DNA of 64,000 nt, from NCBI GenBank assembly GCA_003586115.2, contig QVOM02000042.1:35098115-35162114 (forward strand). Direction: 5' to 3'. Made by a program: the position numbers and the translations under genes. Numbering within the stretch: the stretch's first letter is position 1; each line of letters begins with the position of its first letter. Positions 58,886 to 64,000 of the stretch are shown in pieces. The DNA is from Salvator merianae (lineage: Eukaryota; Chordata; Lepidosauria; Squamata; Teiidae). The notes under the pieces were generated by a model. It had not been told where the DNA came from. It was given only the letters and a program-made list of their open reading frames with translations, and did no database searches.

Positions 58886-61307
58886 CTGTAATTGGAAGAT
58901 AACAATATATAAGATTACCTGGCTACTACAAATGCCTCACTTACAATTAATATCAGATTCTTTTCACTTCAGGGAGAAATAATATATATTGAGACGCTTG
59001 GTTTTTGTCTCTGTGCCATATTCAAAGAAATATGTCAACAACAGAGTGATTGTTCCACCATGTTAATGGGTTAGAAAAGCCCATAAAATATCAAGTAGCT
59101 GAAATGATTGCCTTTTGCTCATTCTCTTAATGGCCTCATCTATTCATAAAAGACCAAGCTCATATCAGAATTTTACAACATAACCTCTCTTCTCGAAGCA
59201 GCTGGCACAGTCATACTTGAAATTTATTTATTGTGCGTTTCATGTACCTGAAAACTAGAGTAAGTTTTCTGCCCTGGGAATTTACTAATTTATTGTGAGA
59301 TTCCATTAGGTTAAGTGTGGCTTTGCTGGGTTTTGGCTTTTTCTCACTTTAGTGTTTTTGGTAATCTGAGAGAGGTTTGGCAGTTACTAGCTGTTCTGAA
59401 GTGTTTTTGTGAATATTTTGGAAAGAGTAGTTTATTGAGTGCTTTGTGAGTTTTGGAGAACTTGGGACTACGATTGTTTGAAAGCTTGTGAATGGCTTAT
59501 ATTTGGTAAGTGTTTGGAGAGAGTAAAGCTTCTGAGAACTTCTTTTTCCTTTGTGATTTGTCTTGCTTCCAAGTCCTATCTCTGTGTGGATTTGTTGTTG
59601 TTGTTGCTGTGCCTAGTTACAGGGTTTGTTTTGTTTAGTGGTGTTCCTGAGGCTGCATATGGAGTCTGCTGTTGTTATGGGTCCCCAAAGTCTAACTAGA
59701 GGGCGGCCTCTGGCCAAGTGGGTCAAAAGTGTTTTATCATCTAAGATTACAACACTTTTTTTGAAAGTCCTGGACAGCCTTCAGGAAGGACATAGAACAT
59801 TTAAGTGTACATTTCATGTTACTCTATTTACCACTCAATATAGCAAGAAAAGTGAGAAAATTACTTGTCCCAGAGAAGCAGGTAGGACCTTTATCTCAAT
59901 AAAGGAGCAAAACATGCCAGGAGCCCTTATGTGAAGGAAATGGAGAAGACCTTCAGCATCTGGACAGAGGACCAAAATAAGAAGAAAACAGACCTCAAGA
60001 CTGCCATAATTTCTCTAGTGCACCTATGCACTTAAGGAGAGTTGGAATAAACGTTTTTTTCCCACTGCATATAGTTACGCTTTGGATTTTTCTACCACAA
60101 TTTGTGGTTTTGGCCATCAGCTTGAATGGTTTCATTAAACAGTTGACCAACCAACAGTGGACAGGATTACCAACAAATCCTAACCCCAATGGTTGACATG
60201 GGAGGCAGTATGTTGCTGGAGGCCAGCTGATGGAAGACTTCTAAGCAAGAATAGGTTGTGCCCTACCTGTGTGCTTCTACTGTAGGGGTCACAAGTCTGA
60301 TCAACAGTACTTATGTACTTATTGGAGGCACGGTGACGCAGAACTTTCAATAGGAGGATCGGAGTTCAAGGCCCCTGTCTGCCGTGTAGAGGGGATGAGC
60401 ACCCTCTACTGGCCTCTAGCTCCAGCCAACCTAGCTGTTTGAAAGCAAGTAATTGCAAGCAGATATATAGGGAGCATCACATTGTGTGATGCGGAAGATA
60501 GATAGATGTAAGCCTTCAGGCGAAAAATAACCTTGTAAGCTGCTTTGAGTCAGCTTCGGCCGAGAAAAGCAGGGTATAAAAACCAAGTTGTTGTTGTTGT
60601 TCTTCTTCTTCTTCTTATGCTCTATCCCACCAGTCAGAACTGAATAGTGGATGCTGGTAATGCCACAAAAGTGGTTGTGATGGGGCAAGCTAGTGATATA
60701 TATGCTTCACCACCTCTCCAAATGCATTCCTTTTTCAGTCCACAAGAATTAAGATATTAGTACTTGCTAAACTTAGCTCATTCCTAGGGGCTTTGCCATT
60801 TTGTGACTGATTTATATAATATAGTCATTAACTGGCTCCACAGCAGTGGCTGCACTTACCTAAATTCCTGCCAGCCCAGTCTAAATTACTTTATTATTAC
60901 ATCCTAAGGGAGCAATCCGCTGGTTCCTGTTGGCAGTGCTTAAGTGTATGTTTCATAATGCCCAGAATGCCCCAAGCACTTAAATTACTTGTTCCAACAT
61001 TTTTCCTAGTGTAAGAATTCTAGAGGCACTGCTGACTCCCAAAGGTTCTAATGGCTGGAGAGTGGGGTGGATCAGCTTTTCAAGCTGTTCAAGCTACCTA
61101 TCCCTAGAATTCCTCTGAAATGGAACTATTAGAAAAAACCACTTGTTGCTTCAAGGAATAGACTAGCTTCCTTGCCAAAGCAACTGAAAATGAGGAAATT
61201 CCAACTATGCACTTCCTAACACTCCTTCAATTGGTGGAAGAAACCTGGGATCACACCTGAAATCAGAGATTTTAAAACACTTTAAAACACTTAAAGATTG
61301 CACTTAC
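58886..61307 (-). other. DAPK1 intron, SINE plus unassigned T/G-rich segment
   Basis: Apart from the SINE at 60324-60617, the stretch 59220-60000 is skewed to T and G on the plus strand and has two overlapping open frames of 86 and 102 codons at 59439-59934 that match no family I know. The remainder is unrecognised. Confidence 0.6.
60324..60617 (+). repeat. tRNA-derived SINE, plus copy
   Basis: It starts GGAGGCACGGTGACGCAGAA, B box GGAGTTCAAGGCCCC, ends in a (GTT)n/(CTT)n run. It is the opposite strand of the family at 50465-50763, with a short deletion after the A box. Confidence 0.72.
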
Positions 61308-61406
61308 TTTGTCTCTAACATCCAGAGGGCATTTACTGACGTGCAGAAATTTCAGCGTTTCTACATGACCATGCCGAGATGCCCAATAGATTGCATTAGA
61401 TCCTGC
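61308..61406 (-). CDS. DAPK1: DAPK1 exon: ankyrin repeat 2
   Basis: The exon is 99 nt and encodes one repeat, AGSNAIYWASRHGHVE through CPLDVRDK, about human residues 411-443. The acceptor is GAATAG|GCA and the donor AAA|GTAAGT. A second AG four bases inside the exon would shift the frame, so the upstream acceptor is chosen; it also gives exactly 33 codons like its neighbours. Confidence 0.95.
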
Positions 61407-62112
61407 CTATTCAAAACATTTGATGATAGCAATTAACAATTGCAGCAGTTAGTCACAAACGTAATTTCTGCATATTTAGGATAACAATCGAGACTTTCAT
61501 AGTTTTTTTTTCATTTTTTCCCACTTAAATAAATCTTTTATTGTATTGCTAGTAGTTAAATTAATATATATAGTAAAACATTGCTAGACTCTACTGAAAG
61601 TAGTTTAGGTTATACTTAAATGGGAATTATAGAGTTATAACAGAGTGAAGGAATCTGTAATTAATCAATTAATGTCAGGTTCCCATCCTGGCCCCAACCA
61701 AGCACAGGGAAAGATTTGCTTAACAAAGCAGTTGTTGATCAGCGATGCTGACAGGTAGAAAGAGCTGTAAGAAGCAGTATGCTGAACATAATGCAACAGT
61801 ATAGGTCCACAAACAAGACACCTTTTGCACTGCCTCTCCCATCTACAAGCAAAGTCAAGGCCTGCTACGTGAGCCTTGTGGAAGAATCCATCACAGGGCA
61901 AGCAGAAGTTGCAGAACCACTCTGATCTTTCATGACTACAGCCAGACTGGTTTGGGTGGATGAAAACATCTGGAAGGCCCAGAGACTGGAGAAAGTTTGC
62001 AATCTATGGGGTATGTTTAAACAATGTAAAGCAAACGCTCAATTTCCTGTGTTCTTCTAGAATAAGCTACAGACAAACTTAGACATCTGCAAGCATCAAA
62101 CAACTGTTTCAC
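61407..62112 (-). other. DAPK1 intron, nothing recognised
   Basis: AT-rich, about 0.7 kb, no repeat named. Confidence 0.7.
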
Positions 62113-62211
62113 CTTGTCTTGGATGTCGATGCGGGCACCTCGGTTAAGAAATAACTGAAGCATCTGAATGTTTCCACATCCAGCAGCAATTAGGAATGGA
62201 GGCGTCCCGTG
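62113..62211 (-). CDS. DAPK1: DAPK1 exon: ankyrin repeat 1
   Basis: The exon is 99 nt and encodes exactly one 33-residue ankyrin repeat, HGTPPFLIAAGCGN through RIDIQDK, about human residues 378-410. The acceptor is TTACAG|CAC and the donor AAG|GTGAAA, both phase 0. The TPPFLIAA motif is a variant of the ankyrin TPLHLAA signature. Confidence 0.96.
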
Positions 62212-63906
62212 CTGTAACGAACAAGCAATTAAAACTGAGCACAAATTACAGGAGAGAAACACATATAGCAAACACGTATTTTTTTCTAAATCACACAGAC
62301 CTCACCACACTATCATGCTATTTCTGAAAAACTGTATTTTTATCACCACGAAATCCAATCCAGTTACTTTTATATTGTACTTGGTTGTTAAGTGTAACAA
62401 AAATAAAACACACTGGAATAATGTGAAAATGACATAATATAACCATTAAAAAGATCTATGATAAGACGAAGACTATCTGGTTAATGCGTGAGATATAGAA
62501 TGAATATAGTTCATCATGTAATACAGTCAAGGAAAGAAGAAAATCCCAAACCAAACAGCAGTGTCTTTTTGCATTATCAGGAATGAAATTCCTACAATGC
62601 ATAAAGTAACACTGCCACTATATTTAGTGACGATTTAATGAAAACACCATATTAAATCCCTGGGCCATTTTGTATTTGTGGCAGTTGAAGTGTTCCATCT
62701 GTAACAGCTCTTAAAGGAACCATTCCCAGCTGGAGTGGTCCCACAATCTTGGAAAAAGGCCACCTGCAGTTGGATGACTTGTTCTGGGACAGGCCCTGTG
62801 CTGTGGCTGAAGCCCACCATCATCTCCCTGCTGTTCTGAAGCTCACAAAATGCAATTTGGTCTGCCACTCATACATGCCCTCCTACTAAGCAGGAACAGG
62901 AGGGTGTGCAGGCTTCTGCATGGCTCCCTGGGCCGGTCTAGCAGCCCCTGGAACACCAGCAGACCTGACAAAACAGATCTACCAGTTCCTTGGTTTAGGA
63001 GGCCATTTTGGCTGCTTTAGATCAGGCCATGCGGCATCCAGTGTGGATGCAGCATGCTAGCAAGGACCGGAGTCTCTCCAGACCATATCAGAATGCAGGA
63101 AAGAGAGGCACTAAAGAGGACTTGCTGCTTTGCTTTATCGGTCTAAAGGTAAGTGTGGAAACAGTTCTGATCTGGGCTAACAATGGATAAGGTACTGAAG
63201 GGGGTGGAAGGCAGAAGAAAGTGGAGAAGGACTGCATGTGATACAGCCAACCTTTGGATTTAGGACCACTGAAGACCAGACAAATAAGATTCATTGGGAA
63301 GATATGAAGATCAAATGAATTAAGTGTGTTCATTCTAATGGAAAACCAGCTTTCTTTAGAGTATGGGAGGTAGGAACTGGTTTTAAATATCATTAAAAAA
63401 CAAAAGGAACAATTAACAGGCACGTCTTAATCAAGGACAGAAACTAAATAAAAAACCTGAAGTTTAAACTACTTTATTTCCCAGCATGGAATAATCACTA
63501 TTCTGCAAAAAAAAAAAATTCCTAATTTTTATTATTTTTTTTAAACATTCCTTGCCATATCATGCCTTCCATCTTATATGCTGGGAAATATGGCAATTTC
63601 AAAGAAAGACAAACTAGATTTCAAGTGTGGTTCAACAATGTGGCTTAAAGATGTTGGGTTCTGCCCAAAAAGAATGCTTCCCTCCTGCTTCAGCTTGACA
63701 GCAGAAGCTGAAATATGCCAAATGAGTTTTTTAATTCTTGGGAATGATTCACATGCAAGAACTGGATGACAAGGATAGGGCTTTGTTCATAGATGCACCA
63801 AGGGGAACTGAAAAAAAATCAAAACCAACAAGCTACAACAATTTGCTTTACAAGTTCATAAAAACAGAGCATCCTCAAGTAATTCGGAGAAGTTTGGATG
63901 TCATAC
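62212..63906 (-). other. DAPK1 intron, nothing recognised
   Basis: About 1.7 kb without a recognised repeat or extra exon. It includes a poly(A)-like run near 63507-63519. Confidence 0.65.
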
Positions 63907-64000
63907 CTTGTTAGGTTGATTGACATCATAATTGGTCAAAGACCCCAGAAGATGCTGGAGACCAGGAACGTTGTCATCATTGATAGCATGAATGATGGCT
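63907..64000 (-). CDS. DAPK1: DAPK1 exon (partial): first ankyrin-like unit
   Basis: This exon runs off the right edge, so its acceptor is not visible. The first complete codon starts at 63999. It reads AIIHAINDDNVPG, then GSLTNYDVNQPNK, about human residues 347-377, which is the degenerate unit before the annotated ankyrin repeats. The donor is AAG|GTATGA at 63906. The exon ends in phase 0 and joins the exon at 62113-62211. Confidence 0.94.

Larger units (their letters stand above)
30115..64000 (-). other. DAPK1: DAPK1 gene, 3' portion (ankyrin repeats to 3' UTR)
   Basis: Death-associated protein kinase 1 is a calcium/calmodulin-regulated Ser/Thr kinase linked to the cytoskeleton, acting in apoptosis and autophagy signalling. 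Visible here are fifteen conserved exons with GT-AG borders and compatible phases. They encode the end of the linker, nine ankyrin-type repeats, a ROC domain with P-loop GHSASGKT, the COR region, a death domain and a tail ending SISSVVSR, which matches the DAPK1 C-terminus I know. Summed coding length is about 1,084 residues, corresponding to human residues of roughly 347-1430, so the conserved frame looks intact. The kinase and calmodulin-binding exons lie beyond 64000. An extra 198-nt cassette candidate sits at 33623-33820. Introns range from under 1 kb to about 5.4 kb and carry TE copies on both strands. DAPK2 and DAPK3 lack ankyrin, ROC and death domains, so paralogue confusion is unlikely. 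Confidence 0.96.

Noticed and set aside
61401..61406. Alternative acceptor (GCAG|GATC) four bases inside ankyrin exon 2
   Set aside because: It would shift the frame; the upstream TAG acceptor gives exactly 33 codons in phase 0.
1..64000. CRISPR arrays, prokaryotic operons or phage-like genes
   Set aside because: Spliced vertebrate gene structure and LINE/SINE/MITE content throughout. No regularly spaced direct repeats with unique spacers.

Overview
This window is vertebrate nuclear DNA, most likely from a squamate reptile (lizard). That placement is inferred. The only gene I recognise is spread over GT-AG exons, and the sequence between exons is AT-rich and full of CR1/L2-, L1- and R4-like LINE remnants, tRNA-derived SINEs and many short foldback DNA transposons, a mix typical of squamates.

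Right half (about 30.1-64.0 kb, minus strand): the 3' part of DAPK1, death-associated protein kinase 1. Fifteen exons with conserved sequence can be placed to the base. They encode the ankyrin repeats, the ROC GTPase-like domain with its P-loop, the COR region, the death domain and the serine-rich tail, about 1,084 residues. The kinase and calmodulin-regulatory exons lie beyond the right edge. The summed length equals the corresponding part of the human protein as I recall it, so no conserved exon seems to be missing. A further in-frame 198-nt segment with good splice signals (33623-33820) would add 66 residues at the ROC/COR junction. I do not recognise it from mammalian DAPK1, and it is the most interesting coding signal here. 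The 3' UTR runs to about 30.1 kb and ends at one of two AATAAA signals.

Left half (1 to about 30.0 kb): intergenic, downstream of DAPK1. I could support no protein-coding gene there. It holds a 2.7-kb foldback element (3.37-6.05 kb), repeated copies of a Harbinger-like non-autonomous element (some in inverted pairs), hAT-like palindromic MITEs with clear target-site duplications, a CR1-like LINE with reverse-transcriptase remnants (12.6-13.9 kb), two minus-strand fragments of an R4/Dong-like retrotransposon in non-collinear order (22.1-24.0 kb), SINEs and microsatellites. The same MITE families recur in the DAPK1 introns, including a nearly perfect 204-bp palindrome at 44.0-44.2 kb.

How the pieces fit: DAPK1 is a calmodulin-regulated, cytoskeleton-associated Ser/Thr kinase. 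The part visible here is its scaffold and regulatory half. Most ankyrin exons carry exactly one or two 33-residue repeats with phase-0 borders. The ROC and early COR exons use mixed phases, and one large terminal exon carries the rest of COR, the death domain and the UTR. All family assignments were made by reading the sequence; no database search was run.
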